Assembly (NCBI RefSeq): GCF_024227715.1
Contig: NZ_CP100448.1
Coordinates: 1,881,655-1,945,654, forward strand
DNA length: 64,000 nucleotides
Direction of reading: 5' to 3'
Origin: Halomarina litorea
GTDB taxonomy: Archaea > Halobacteriota > Halobacteria > Halobacteriales > Haloarculaceae
The notes beneath the pieces are model-generated. The model searched no databases. It was not told where the DNA came from and saw only the letters and a list, made by a program, of their open reading frames with translations. Shown here in pieces: positions 1 through 8,332 of this stretch (positions are counted from its first letter, which is position 1; every line of letters begins with the position of its first letter). A program made the position numbers and the translations under genes.

Positions 1-2
1 TC

Positions 3-1181
3 GAGAGCATGAGCGGCTTCACCGGTACTGGATTGACGATGACCGACAACGAGGAAGTCCTCCCGCGAACACTCCAGTGGTGGCGCTCGTTCATCGAGTG
101 GATCGGTGGGGTCGGGGTGATTGTCCTCACGACGGCGATTCTTGCCCGCCCTGGGAGCGGTTCGCTGACCCTGTATGAGTCCGAGGCACGATCCGAGAAG
201 ATTCATCCGAGTATCGTCTCGACGGTTCGAACCATCTGGTGGATCTTCATCCTGTTCACGTTCGTCTCCACCTTCCTGCTATGGCTTGCTGGTATGCCTC
301 TGTGGGGGGCCATCAATCACGCCATGACTGGGCTGGCGACGGGTGGGTTCTCGATTACGGACAACTCGATCGCCACCTATGATAGCGCACTCATCGACTT
401 TGCGCTCCTTCCCGTGATGGTTCTGGGCAGTATCGCCTTTCCGGTCCATTACCTCATCCTCCAGGGAGACCTCAAGAACCTCTATACAGATCTGCAGACT
501 CGGTGGGTGTTCGGATCCTTCGGGCTTGGATCGGCCGTTCTGTGTGCGATGGTCTATTTCGGTGGTACGTACGACTCGCCGTTCACGGCCATTCGTTATG
601 GGTTGTTCCAGTTCGTCTCCGCAGCATCGTGTACGGGATTCCAGACGGCTGTCGATGCGACGAACGTCGCGCTCGGCCGTTGGCCTGCCGAGGCCCAACT
701 CACTGTCTCTCTCGGGATGGTCGTTGGGGCAGCTGCCGGGTCGACAGTCGGCGGTATCAAACTCATCCGGGCACTAACCCTGCTGAAAGGAATCCGATAC
801 CGCATCACGGACGTTTTCTACCCGAACACGGCAGTCCGACGGTTAGAGATCAATGGCCGCCGGCTATCTGACGAGGAGGCAAACCGTGAATTCGAAGAGG
901 CGGCGATAATCGCATTCCTGTGGTTTGTCTTCCTTGCTTTAGGAGTATTCGTCCTATTAGCTATTCTCCCAGCAGGCGACTACACCCTCGAGAACATCAT
1001 TTTCGAGGTCGCGAGCGCGCAGGGGAACGTCGGTCTCTCGGCTGGCATCACTGGTCCAGAGTCGCTTCCGGCCTTCGGGAAGGTCATGTTCTTGTTCAAT
1101 ATGTGGATTGGCCGTCTGGAAATCATTCCGGTTCTGGTTACGCTCAGAGCATTGTTCCACCGTGGAGGGTTGTACCAGTGA
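3..1181 (+). CDS. trkH: TrkH-type potassium uptake channel subunit, 5' end outside window
   Basis: Pore-forming K+ subunit of a Trk uptake system in the cytoplasmic membrane. The frame is open to the left edge, and the two codons before the ATG at 9 (E-S) continue the family sequence, so the gene is cut by the window rather than starting there. Counting residues from position 9, four pore-loop signatures of the SKT/TrkH fold follow in order: SGFTGTGLT at the start, GLATGGFS near 107, SCTGFQT near 207 and NVGLSAG near 339. The first helix pair is therefore missing from view. A small membrane ORF overlaps its stop, and a TrkA-type gating protein follows about 0.5 kb downstream, so this is a Trk locus. 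Family assignment is firm; ion preference (K+ versus Na+) is inferred. Confidence 0.93.
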   Translation, partial: ESMSGFTGTGLTMTDNEEVLPRTLQWWRSFIEWIGGVGVIVLTTAILARPGSGSLTLYESEARSEKIHPSIVSTVRTIWWIFILFTFVSTFLLWLAGMPLWGAINHAMTGLATGGFSITDNSIATYDSALIDFALLPVMVLGSIAFPVHYLILQGDLKNLYTDLQTRWVFGSFGLGSAVLCAMVYFGGTYDSPFTAIRYGLFQFVSAASCTGFQTAVDATNVALGRWPAEAQLTVSLGMVVGAAAGSTVGGIKLIRALTLLKGIRYRITDVFYPNTAVRRLEINGRRLSDEEANREFEEAAIIAFLWFVFLALGVFVLLAILPAGDYTLENIIFEVASAQGNVGLSAGITGPESLPAFGKVMFLFNMWIGRLEIIPVLVTLRALFHRGGLYQ

Positions 1182-1378
1182 AACTCACACGCTTGCCGCT
1201 CGTCGGTTCTGTTATCGAATCCGGTGCTGATGACTCGGTGTTTGATGCACTCCTACTCTCTAGCCCGTTCGTCCTCATTCTAATTGCTATATTCGGGCGA
1301 ACTCTCGTGACCGTCTGTCTAGCGGGAGTATATCTCATCCTGTTCGCCCTGTATCTCCTGTACAACGGGCTTCAGTGA
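1178..1378 (+). CDS. Small membrane protein coupled to trkH
   Basis: A 66-residue protein starting at GTG 1178, which overlaps the trkH stop in a GTGA arrangement typical of translational coupling. The N-terminus is short and polar. The rest is two hydrophobic segments, about residues 25-42 and 45-62, with a short loop containing GRT. No domain is recognised. Its position directly between trkH and trkA suggests an accessory or stabilising subunit of the transporter, but that is inference from context. A longer in-frame start at 920 would run antiparallel in sense to nothing and would lie inside trkH, so it is not credible. Confidence 0.6.
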   Translation: MKLTRLPLVGSVIESGADDSVFDALLLSSPFVLILIAIFGRTLVTVCLAGVYLILFALYLLYNGLQ

Positions 1379-1455
1379 AGCGATTGCCCCGCTAACCTTG
1401 AACTGCCAGGCGTTCCCCCATCGTTTTGTATTGACGACGTCCCAAAGAGGATAGC

Positions 1456-1730
1456 ATGGGCTTGAGGACGACGGTGAGGCGGGTCTTTCGTCGACGGAAC
1501 ACCCCGACGTCATCCACGAATGTGCCCGATGCGGGACGACTCTGCCGACACGAACTGCTGAGTGTCCTCACTGCGGTGATGTTGAAGTTTTCACGACGCC
1601 TCTCAGTTCCGAGTATACGTTCGAAGGATGCGACGACGACTGTAGCGACCATTGCTTTGGGGTGCTGGCCCCTCACCGAGTCGGGAAGTTAATGACCACC
1701 TGGTGTGACGTTGGCGTATGGAGATCGTAG
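1456..1730 (+). pseudogene. Frameshifted small zinc-ribbon protein
   Basis: A start at 1456 encodes a basic N-terminus (MGLRTTVRRVFRRRNTP). After about 17 codons the sense jumps to another frame, beginning near 1506, which reads DVIHECARCGTTLP and then ECPHCGD. These are the two CxxC knuckles of a zinc ribbon. The ribbon frame has a TAG at 1452 and no start codon of its own, and it stays open to 1730, just inside trkA. A one-base indel around 1500-1506 joins the two halves. Small zinc-ribbon proteins of this kind are common in haloarchaea. Either the gene is broken or there is a sequencing error; the latter cannot be excluded. Confidence 0.6.
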
Positions 1731-2395
1731 TCGTCGGTGCGGGCAGCATTGGGTCCAGCCTGATCGAAATGGCGACTCTCGAGGATAATGACGTCACAGT
1801 CATTGAAAAGGACCCAGCAACTGCCCACGATATCGAGGAGCGATACGATTGTTCTGTGATCGTCAAAGACGCCACTGACCGCGAAGCGCTCTGGGCGGCG
1901 CGTGCAGAGGACGCCGACGTGGTCATCGCGACGACCGAGCAGGACCCCGTTAATATGATGGTCATGATGCTCTCTCGCGAGATGGGCTGTGAGTCGCTCA
2001 TCAGCGTGGTTCACAACAAAGAGGATATCGAACTCTTCCGGACGCTTGGTGTGAACGTCGTCGAGAATCCACAGCGACTCATCGCGGAATACATCTATCG
2101 AACGATTCGTCGGCCCGGAATCAAGGACTTCATGCGGGTTGGTGATACCGCAGAAGTCTTCGAAATCACGGTCGCTGAGGAAGCTGCAATCGTTGGACAG
2201 TCGCTTGAAGAGGCAGACATGGCTGGATTGCTCCCCCCGAATATGATTACCGTCGCGATTGACCGGGATGGTGAGATCATCGTCCCTCGGGGGCCAACAG
2301 AAATTCGCGCTGGCGATCGTGTGACGATCTTTTCCGATAACGGGGTTTCCGAAGATGTCATCTCGCCGTTTCGGAGTGCCGATGACGAGGAGTGA
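1718..2395 (+). CDS. trkA: TrkA-type K+ transport regulatory protein (RCK)
   Basis: Cytosolic NAD(H)-binding gating subunit that pairs with TrkH-type channels. The N-terminal Rossmann fold starts with VVVGAGSIGSSL (GxGxxG) and an acidic residue at the end of the second strand (VIEKD), both needed to bind NAD. A C-terminal RCK_C/TrkA-C domain follows from about residue 140 (EVFEITV...IVGQSLEEADM...GDRVTIF). At 225 residues it is a single RCK unit, half the length of bacterial TrkA, as is usual in haloarchaea. It lies downstream of trkH with the frameshifted zinc-ribbon gene between. The ATG at 1718 matches the family start. Confidence 0.9.
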   Translation: MEIVVVGAGSIGSSLIEMATLEDNDVTVIEKDPATAHDIEERYDCSVIVKDATDREALWAARAEDADVVIATTEQDPVNMMVMMLSREMGCESLISVVHNKEDIELFRTLGVNVVENPQRLIAEYIYRTIRRPGIKDFMRVGDTAEVFEITVAEEAAIVGQSLEEADMAGLLPPNMITVAIDRDGEIIVPRGPTEIRAGDRVTIFSDNGVSEDVISPFRSADDEE

Positions 2396-2501
2396 TTCGC
2401 CCGAACTTTACGAACTATAGTTTGTAAACCACATACGCCCATGGGCTGTAAGTGGATAGTGGTGGCTACCTGCTTTCACAGAACGAATTGAGTCTCCGAG
2501 G

Positions 2502-4454
2502 TCATTCGGCTGCTGCGATCATCTGTGCTGGGATTCGGTCGAAGGACTCGTCGAGAGCCTGCGCATCTTCGGGGAGTAACGCTACGACAAGGAACGGGGC
2601 GTGTTCGGCGAAGTACTCGATGAGTCGGGCAATTCGTGTTGCATCGATTGCTTCTAGCGAATCGAGGAGCATCATCGGAACCACTTCATACACCTGGTGG
2701 ACGAGGTATCCGGATAGTGCTACTACGAGCCCAATAACCTCGCGCTCGCTTTCGCTCAACGTGTCGATCGTGTCTTCGTAGACCGCGCCGTCTTCATTGG
2801 ATCTGACGACGTGCAGTTCGAATGTAGACACGGATCCACCCCGATACCCACCACGTCGAGAGTCGAACTTCGTTCCTTCTTTCCGCTCAATCCAGACGCG
2901 TTCGATGTTTCTGTATTCGAGGATGTCAAGGATGTCCTCCATCCGTGTGTTGAATGCCTCGATGGCTTCTCGTTCGAGGTCTTCGATCCGGGTGCGCTGG
3001 GATTTGAGTTCCTCCTGAACCTCTTCTCGTTGCGCCTCGAGCTGCTCCAGTTCGTTATCCAGTTGGTGAATCTCCACGAGGTCGTCCTCGACGTCGGAAA
3101 GTTCCTGTTCGAGTTGACCCCGCTCGTACTGGAGTTCGCTGAGGCGCTCGTAGGCATCGAGGAGTTCGGTGTCTCGAAGTTCCTCGGTCTCACGAACCCG
3201 GTGTTCCTGAGTTTCGATTTCGTCCCGGAGTTCGTCAATCTCGCGTTCGACCGTCTCTACCTGACGCTGCCGTCGTTTTATATCTGACCGAACTTCTTCG
3301 AGTTGGGATTCCAGTTCTGCCTTCCGCGTTTTGGTCTGTTGAAAGTTCGCCCGCTGCGTACGGAGCGTTTCGACGGTGTCTTCGAGCTCATGCAACTCGT
3401 TCCGTTTCTCGGCGATGACATTCCGGAGTTCGTCGAGGCGATCACTGATTTCACGTTGTTCGACTTCACTACCGCACGTCCAGCATTCGACGAGTTCGGT
3501 CGCTGGATCGAGTCGAGCCGTTACCTCTTGCCCGGTCGACGACCAGAGGTCGAGGTCAGGCCCTTCGTTCGATAGGAGGTCTTCGTTGAAGTCGACAATA
3601 GCAGAGAGTTCCGTCACTAGATTCGACAATCGACGCTCACGTTCCTGAAGGGTGGTCAGCTCGGACTCAATCTCGGAAAGCTCGTCTTCTTCCATCGACA
3701 GCGAGTCCATCTCACACTCGAGCTCCGCTCGTTCGTTCCGGAGTGCACGGAGAGTCTCGCGGTGCGTCTCCACTTGAGACTGCTTGCGATTGAGCTGTTG
3801 GCGCAGTCGTTCGAGTTCGTCGAATGCCTCCTGGGCGGCACCAGCTTCTTCGGGGTCGGCTTCGTGCTCATCGACGGTCTCCCTGACCGACTCTAGCGCT
3901 TCTGCTATCGCCTGCAGACGGTCCTGGAGGTCTTCTTCACGCTCTTCGAGTTCTGGAAGCTGCTCACACTTCGAACGGATTTCGTTGATCCGGGTGTTCA
4001 ATTCCGTGCGCTCGTCCTCCAATTGGTGGATCGTCTCCTGAATGGCATCCGTATCCACCGGTCGCATGATGATCTCCCTGAGGCTTTGTCCGTTCTGGAT
4101 TGCCTGACGTGCCGCGTTGTCCTCGAGTAGGCACGCAAAGAGATCCACCAGCTCGGAATTCTCGGAGTAGGGCGCTCCGGTTCTGGTAACGTCACCATTT
4201 GATCGGACGAACCGGCGAGAATAGGTTTTTTCGTCGATCGATAGCTTGACGAATCCTTCTTCGGCGTCGCTTTTCAATGTCGCTCCAGACCCCCCCAGTG
4301 CGCCTGCGAGCGCTGTCAACAGCGAGGTCCGGCCTGTAGCGTTCTGTCCTGTCAGTATTGTCACGCCGGGATTGAGCGTGAGTTCACACGCTTCTATCCC
4401 GCCAATATTCTCCACCGTGACTGTTGCTGGCTCGCAGCTAGTTTGCTGTGACAT
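2502..4454 (-). CDS. Archaea-specific SMC-related protein (Sph3-like)
   Basis: A 650-residue ABC-type ATPase with SMC/Rad50 architecture. An N-terminal nucleotide-binding lobe carries a Walker A-like GQNATGRTS at about 36-44, with Arg where Lys is usual; this substitution is, as I recall, common in the family. Two long acidic coiled coils (about 130-300 and 340-520) flank a CxxC zinc-hook-like turn (ECWTCGSE). The C-terminal lobe has a Walker B-like PMMLLDSLEAID. It lies head to tail behind an RdfA-like gene about 100 bp upstream. Such pairs recur in haloarchaea, and in Haloferax volcanii RdfA and the SMC-like Sph3 affect cell shape. That role here is inference; another DNA- or envelope-related function is possible. 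Confidence 0.82.
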   Translation of the reverse strand: MSQQTSCEPATVTVENIGGIEACELTLNPGVTILTGQNATGRTSLLTALAGALGGSGATLKSDAEEGFVKLSIDEKTYSRRFVRSNGDVTRTGAPYSENSELVDLFACLLEDNAARQAIQNGQSLREIIMRPVDTDAIQETIHQLEDERTELNTRINEIRSKCEQLPELEEREEDLQDRLQAIAEALESVRETVDEHEADPEEAGAAQEAFDELERLRQQLNRKQSQVETHRETLRALRNERAELECEMDSLSMEEDELSEIESELTTLQERERRLSNLVTELSAIVDFNEDLLSNEGPDLDLWSSTGQEVTARLDPATELVECWTCGSEVEQREISDRLDELRNVIAEKRNELHELEDTVETLRTQRANFQQTKTRKAELESQLEEVRSDIKRRQRQVETVEREIDELRDEIETQEHRVRETEELRDTELLDAYERLSELQYERGQLEQELSDVEDDLVEIHQLDNELEQLEAQREEVQEELKSQRTRIEDLEREAIEAFNTRMEDILDILEYRNIERVWIERKEGTKFDSRRGGYRGGSVSTFELHVVRSNEDGAVYEDTIDTLSESEREVIGLVVALSGYLVHQVYEVVPMMLLDSLEAIDATRIARLIEYFAEHAPFLVVALLPEDAQALDESFDRIPAQMIAAAE

Positions 4455-4560
4455 TGCTTTTTGATCAGGTTGTGTTGGGGATCACACGTCCGGCAACTTC
4501 GTTTGTGACCCGTTGGCACGCTCTCCACTTGATTTGCCCGGTCTCTGTATGTTGCACAGG

Positions 4561-5163
4561 TCAGTCTCGTTCATACGTGCAGGCACAGCGCCCCGTGTCA
4601 AGCAGTTCATGGAGCCGGTACGATTCTCCGCAGGCATCACAGGTAACTCGGACTGAATGGGTGACCTCTAGCGGCCCGGTTTCGAGATCACCTGCGCTTT
4701 GGAGACGGGAGAGGGATTCTTCGATAACTTGCTCACTCCGCGCCCGTGCCCACTCGATCGTGCCCCGTTCGGCAGCTGGGTCTACGTGCTGGTCTCGACT
4801 GGTGTCGATATCGAGACAGTCCTGTAGATGGTGTCGCATCGTTGTGTGTGAGACGAAGTCACGCCGAAGACGGTCGAGATCAATCTCTCGGTTCTCCAGT
4901 TTGGATTCCACCTCTGTTCGTCTGCTCTGTCGGATCTCATCATCTGTCAGAATCTGATACAGTGTTTCGGGGTCGCCAACCACATCGGCCTCTGCAGTCG
5001 CAAGAGTTCGCTCGAGGATGCGAGTGTTCGTAAACGTCGCGAGGTCGCGGAGACTACTCCCTCGCTGTCGGCGAGTGCGGAGTTCGGCATCGAACTCGAA
5101 GAGGTCATACGAGTCAATTGCCCGTCCGACCTTGCAACACGCGGCGTTTGTCTCCTGTGACAT
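4561..5163 (-). CDS. rdfA: RdfA-family protein (rod-determining factor like)
   Basis: A 200-residue soluble protein resembling haloarchaeal RdfA. It has an early CKVGR motif, a conserved central block (SLRDLATFTN, then LTDDEIRQS), and the characteristic RRDFVSHTTMRHHLQDCL segment near residues 104-121. A C-terminal zinc finger follows (VTCDACGESYRLHELL...GRCAC). The upstream position relative to the SMC-related gene, same strand, about 100 bp apart, matches the known RdfA/SMC-like pairing. In Haloferax volcanii RdfA is required for rod formation; whether this copy does the same is unknown, since haloarchaeal genomes often have several paralogues. Confidence 0.72.
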   Translation of the reverse strand: MSQETNAACCKVGRAIDSYDLFEFDAELRTRRQRGSSLRDLATFTNTRILERTLATAEADVVGDPETLYQILTDDEIRQSRRTEVESKLENREIDLDRLRRDFVSHTTMRHHLQDCLDIDTSRDQHVDPAAERGTIEWARARSEQVIEESLSRLQSAGDLETGPLEVTHSVRVTCDACGESYRLHELLDTGRCACTYERD

Positions 5164-5276
5164 ACGATTGCTATCTGATATAGAAAGACGGGTAGTATAA
5201 CTTGATTGGGGGCCGAACCAGATTAATACCCGCGTTCAGCAACACGGCCCGCGTGCTGATAGAACAGCTACCGGGT

Positions 5277-5486
5277 ATGTCTGTACGAGACTCTCAACCG
5301 GCGGAGGACCCCCCACGATGGCCCGGAGATATCATGTTCTGTGGGCTCCTTTGCATTCTCGGTAGCATAGTGGTTCGGCCCGCCGCACAGCTGAATCCCA
5401 CCTTCAATGACATCTCGGCAGCGGTCGGATACTTTGGCCTCCTTCTCGTCTTCATGGGTTTCTTCATTCACATCTCTCTTGAGTGA
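5277..5486 (+). CDS. Small two-helix membrane protein
   Basis: A 69-residue protein if the ATG at 5277 is used. It has a polar N-terminus ending in DPPRWPGD and two membrane segments (about 20-36 and 48-66), and ends in HISLE. An in-frame TTG at 5202 would add 25 residues of unremarkable sequence, so the ATG is preferred. It lies divergent from the RdfA-like gene and about 100 bp before the antiporter. No family is recognised. Confidence 0.5.
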   Translation: MSVRDSQPAEDPPRWPGDIMFCGLLCILGSIVVRPAAQLNPTFNDISAAVGYFGLLLVFMGFFIHISLE

Positions 5487-5591
5487 CTCTCGAATCGACG
5501 CCACCATCTGTAACCGGCAAATCGAACGGCTGGCAGTGGTCCGCCGTATTAATATAGAGTACCAGAGTTATCCAATACAGGTGCCACGGTC

Positions 5592-7460
5592 ATGAGTACT
5601 GGGAGTGGGATCATTCCTCTCGTCGTGACGATCCTCGGACTGGGTGTCGTAGCCCAGATATTAGCCGATCGGCTGCAAATCCCGAGCGTCCTTTTTCTCA
5701 TCCTCGCAGGCATTGCCGTCGGACCGGAGGGTCTCGATATTGTCGGCTTGGATTCGTTCGGTGGTCCAGAACCTCTGTCAGCAATCGTCGGCCTCTCGGT
5801 GGCGATCATCATTTTCGAGGGTGCGTTCCACCTGAAGATCGAGAAACTCCAACAGGCGCCACGCGAGTCGTTGCGGCTAATCACGGTGGGGGCACTCGTC
5901 AGCTTCATCGCGACAGCCGTTGCCGTCCGGTTCGCTCTAAATACTTCGTGGGAACTGTCGTTTCTCGTCGGCGCTCTCCTCATAGCAACTGGACCGACGG
6001 TGATCACTCCCATTCTCAAAGTCGTCCCTGTTCGAGATCGTGTTGGGGCCGCCCTCGAAACGGAGGGAATCGTCAATGACGTGACGGCAGCGATCCTAGC
6101 GGTCGTGATCTTTGATGTGGCAGTCGTCGGAGGCACTCGGCTGCCACTCTTGGTCGAAGGATTCACGTCTCGATTGGGTATCGGAGTGCTGGTCGGCGTG
6201 TTCACCGCCGCTACGATGTGGTATCTCCTCAAGCACGTCGACCTTTCGCCGACGAATGCCGTCCAGAACGCTCGACTTGTCGTTCTTATCGGCGCGATTG
6301 TGACTTACGGTCTCGCAGAGGGTTTAGCGCCGGAGGCAGGCATCGCTGCCGTCGCGACGGCTGGGATCTTACTCGGAAATGCAGATGTCCCTTATGAAGA
6401 GGAGATCGAGGCGTTCAAGGGCGATATCACCCTGATTGTTCTCTCGTTTGTATTCATCTCGCTGGCGACGCTGCTTTCGTTCGCTGACCTCGTAACACTC
6501 GGACTTGGAGGAATTCTCGTCGTTGTCGCGGTTGTCGGGTTGATTCGCCCAGTCTCGGTGTTACTGTGTACGTACGGTGAGCGATTGACTGTCCGTGAGC
6601 GGCTCTTCATGAGCGCCATTGGACCTCGTGGTATCATTCCAGCCAGCGTTGCGACGCTGTTTGCACTCGAACTGCGCCCGACGAATCCGGACGGGGCGGC
6701 TATTCTGGTAGGCACTGTGTTTCTGGTCATTCTCACGACCGTCGTGTTTGAAGCTGGTTTCGCCCGTCACATCGCACAAGCGCTCAACGTACTTCCCATG
6801 CGTGTACTCATAGTTGGCGGTGGTCGCGTCGGTCGCGGCCTCGCCGAACGACTGGAGGATAGAGGTGAAAACGTCGTCATCATCGATAATGACCAAGCAA
6901 CGATCGAAACTGCTCGAAATGCTGGGTTTAGTGCCCGACACGGCGATGGCACCGATATCGACGTGCTTCAATCGGCCGGGATTGAGAACGCGAAGATCGT
7001 CGCTGCTGCGACTGCAGACGACGATGTGAATCTCCTCATCGCCCAGCTCACGAACTCGAAATTCGATGTCGAGACGGTAATCGCGCGTGTAAACACCCCT
7101 CGGAACGTCGAGGCGTTCGAGGAACTAGGGGTTCGGGCCATCTCAGCGAACGATGCGATTGCTCACGAGATGGACAATGCGATCGAGCGACCTGCACTTT
7201 CGGAGTGGATGACCGAACTCGGCCGAACTGGCGACGTGCAGGAAATAGAAGTAACAGCAGAAAAGCTAGTAGGGAAATCCATCAAGGAATTAGACGAGTA
7301 TCTCCCGGACGGAGTTCTCATTGCACTCGTCAGTCGCGATGGAGAGTCGCAGATCCCAGAACCGGACCTTATTCTTGAGTACGGTGACCATCTTACCTTT
7401 GTTGGCAGACGTGATGCGGTTCACGAAGCAATCAAACAATCTCATCCTGAACCTCAATAG
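5592..7460 (+). CDS. Cation/proton antiporter with C-terminal RCK (TrkA) domains
   Basis: Membrane Na+(or K+)/H+ exchanger of the monovalent cation:proton antiporter superfamily, for pH and ion homeostasis. Residues 1-395 hold about 12 helices, including the CPA1-like ATGPTVITPIL and the EGIVNDVTAAIL segment with its conserved N-D pair. From about residue 402 there is a Rossmann-type RCK_N domain (VLIVGGGRVGRGLAERL), then an RCK_C domain from about 540. At 622 residues it has the usual length for such fusions. The RCK part suggests gating by NAD(H) or another nucleotide. It stands alone on its strand near the Trk genes. Confidence 0.88.
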   Translation: MSTGSGIIPLVVTILGLGVVAQILADRLQIPSVLFLILAGIAVGPEGLDIVGLDSFGGPEPLSAIVGLSVAIIIFEGAFHLKIEKLQQAPRESLRLITVGALVSFIATAVAVRFALNTSWELSFLVGALLIATGPTVITPILKVVPVRDRVGAALETEGIVNDVTAAILAVVIFDVAVVGGTRLPLLVEGFTSRLGIGVLVGVFTAATMWYLLKHVDLSPTNAVQNARLVVLIGAIVTYGLAEGLAPEAGIAAVATAGILLGNADVPYEEEIEAFKGDITLIVLSFVFISLATLLSFADLVTLGLGGILVVVAVVGLIRPVSVLLCTYGERLTVRERLFMSAIGPRGIIPASVATLFALELRPTNPDGAAILVGTVFLVILTTVVFEAGFARHIAQALNVLPMRVLIVGGGRVGRGLAERLEDRGENVVIIDNDQATIETARNAGFSARHGDGTDIDVLQSAGIENAKIVAAATADDDVNLLIAQLTNSKFDVETVIARVNTPRNVEAFEELGVRAISANDAIAHEMDNAIERPALSEWMTELGRTGDVQEIEVTAEKLVGKSIKELDEYLPDGVLIALVSRDGESQIPEPDLILEYGDHLTFVGRRDAVHEAIKQSHPEPQ

Positions 7461-8056
7461 TGAATAGATAAGCAAATTGTTATCCTATCTACTTTCTCGG
7501 CTGATCACCACAGTCCGTCGAATTCACTCACCGAAAGGACGAGTTCGAGTCCCCGTTCGAAACGATCTCGAAGAGGTGCCGAAGAAATTCCAGAGGCTCG
7601 ACCGAGACGGACATCTTCGGCATAAGATGTCTGGATCTATCGCCCGGCTTTCGACGTATGCTCCAAGACCAATCTGGACCCTGTGTTCTTGATTCAACCG
7701 ACTCGCGATCTATCGGTTCTCGATGGCAAGCAATCTATACCGTTGTCTGAGCCATATTCCACTGGATTCGGGCATGTTTGCTCCCATCCAGAGCACCCCC
7801 TCACAGCTGTCGGAGCGCTGACCGGCATTCTGCTCGGTAGTATTGAAGGCGTCGCGCTCGGAGCCGTTATGGGACTTTTCGTCGGAAAGACGCTCCAAAG
7901 TCTCATTTGGGCCGTTGTGAGCGAATGACCAATGAGTCCGCTGAGAACCACCCGCATCTCGTCACACAGCAGAGATCTACATGGAGGTTAGACCTGCCCC
8001 TCCGGCCGCATATCGAATTATTCCGAAAGTATGGGGGAAGCTCCCGAACTCGGAGA
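7461..8056. other. Gene-poor stretch with one doubtful small ORF
   Basis: About 600 bases between the antiporter and a decayed reverse-strand fragment. A reading frame at 7477-7692 has no recognisable motif and lower GC at third positions. The only part that looks translated is the 3' half of a second frame ending at 7928, described separately. No RNA gene or repeat is seen. Confidence 0.3.
7683..7928 (+). CDS. Hypothetical small membrane protein, doubtful
   Basis: Up to 81 residues. The C-terminal half (from HPLTAVGALTG) is a glycine-rich hydrophobic stretch with a GALTGILLGSIEG pattern, like the glycine-zipper segments of small membrane proteins, ending in WAVVSE. The N-terminal half is unremarkable and the start codon is uncertain. 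It could be the tail of a larger lost gene. No family is recognised. Confidence 0.25.
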   Translation: MFLIQPTRDLSVLDGKQSIPLSEPYSTGFGHVCSHPEHPLTAVGALTGILLGSIEGVALGAVMGLFVGKTLQSLIWAVVSE

Positions 8057-8305
8057 TCACCGCGGTTTGAATATTGCGACGAGTAGAGATGTGCAAAGCG
8101 GTACTCCAGCAAGTGCCACCAATTCTCCGAGTGTCACTATTACAGGAACCCGTTCGGTGAGCCCGATAATCTAAATGAGCAACTCAGCTCCAATACTAGT
8201 GGTCGAGGTGCGTGCAGTCCGATCCGACGCACCCAGTAGTGTTCCGACGGCTTGGGGATAGACGATTCCGTGCACGAATAGCGTAAGCCAGAGGAGCAGT
8301 TAGTG
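8057..8305 (-). pseudogene. Decayed membrane protein fragment
   Basis: On the reverse strand, one frame from about 8302 down to 8057 reads as membrane protein (LLLWLTLFVHGIVYPQAVG, then VPVIVTLGELVALAGVPL, ending VAIFKPR). It is interrupted by an in-frame TAG after GAELLI and preceded by a stop with no start codon. It therefore looks like the truncated end of a lost gene. The original family cannot be named. Confidence 0.35.
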
Positions 8306-8332
8306 TACCTTCAAAAACGTCGAATCCCCTAG

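Noticed and set aside
7477..7692. A 71-codon frame after the antiporter
   Set aside because: No motif, weak codon bias and no promoter; considered non-coding.
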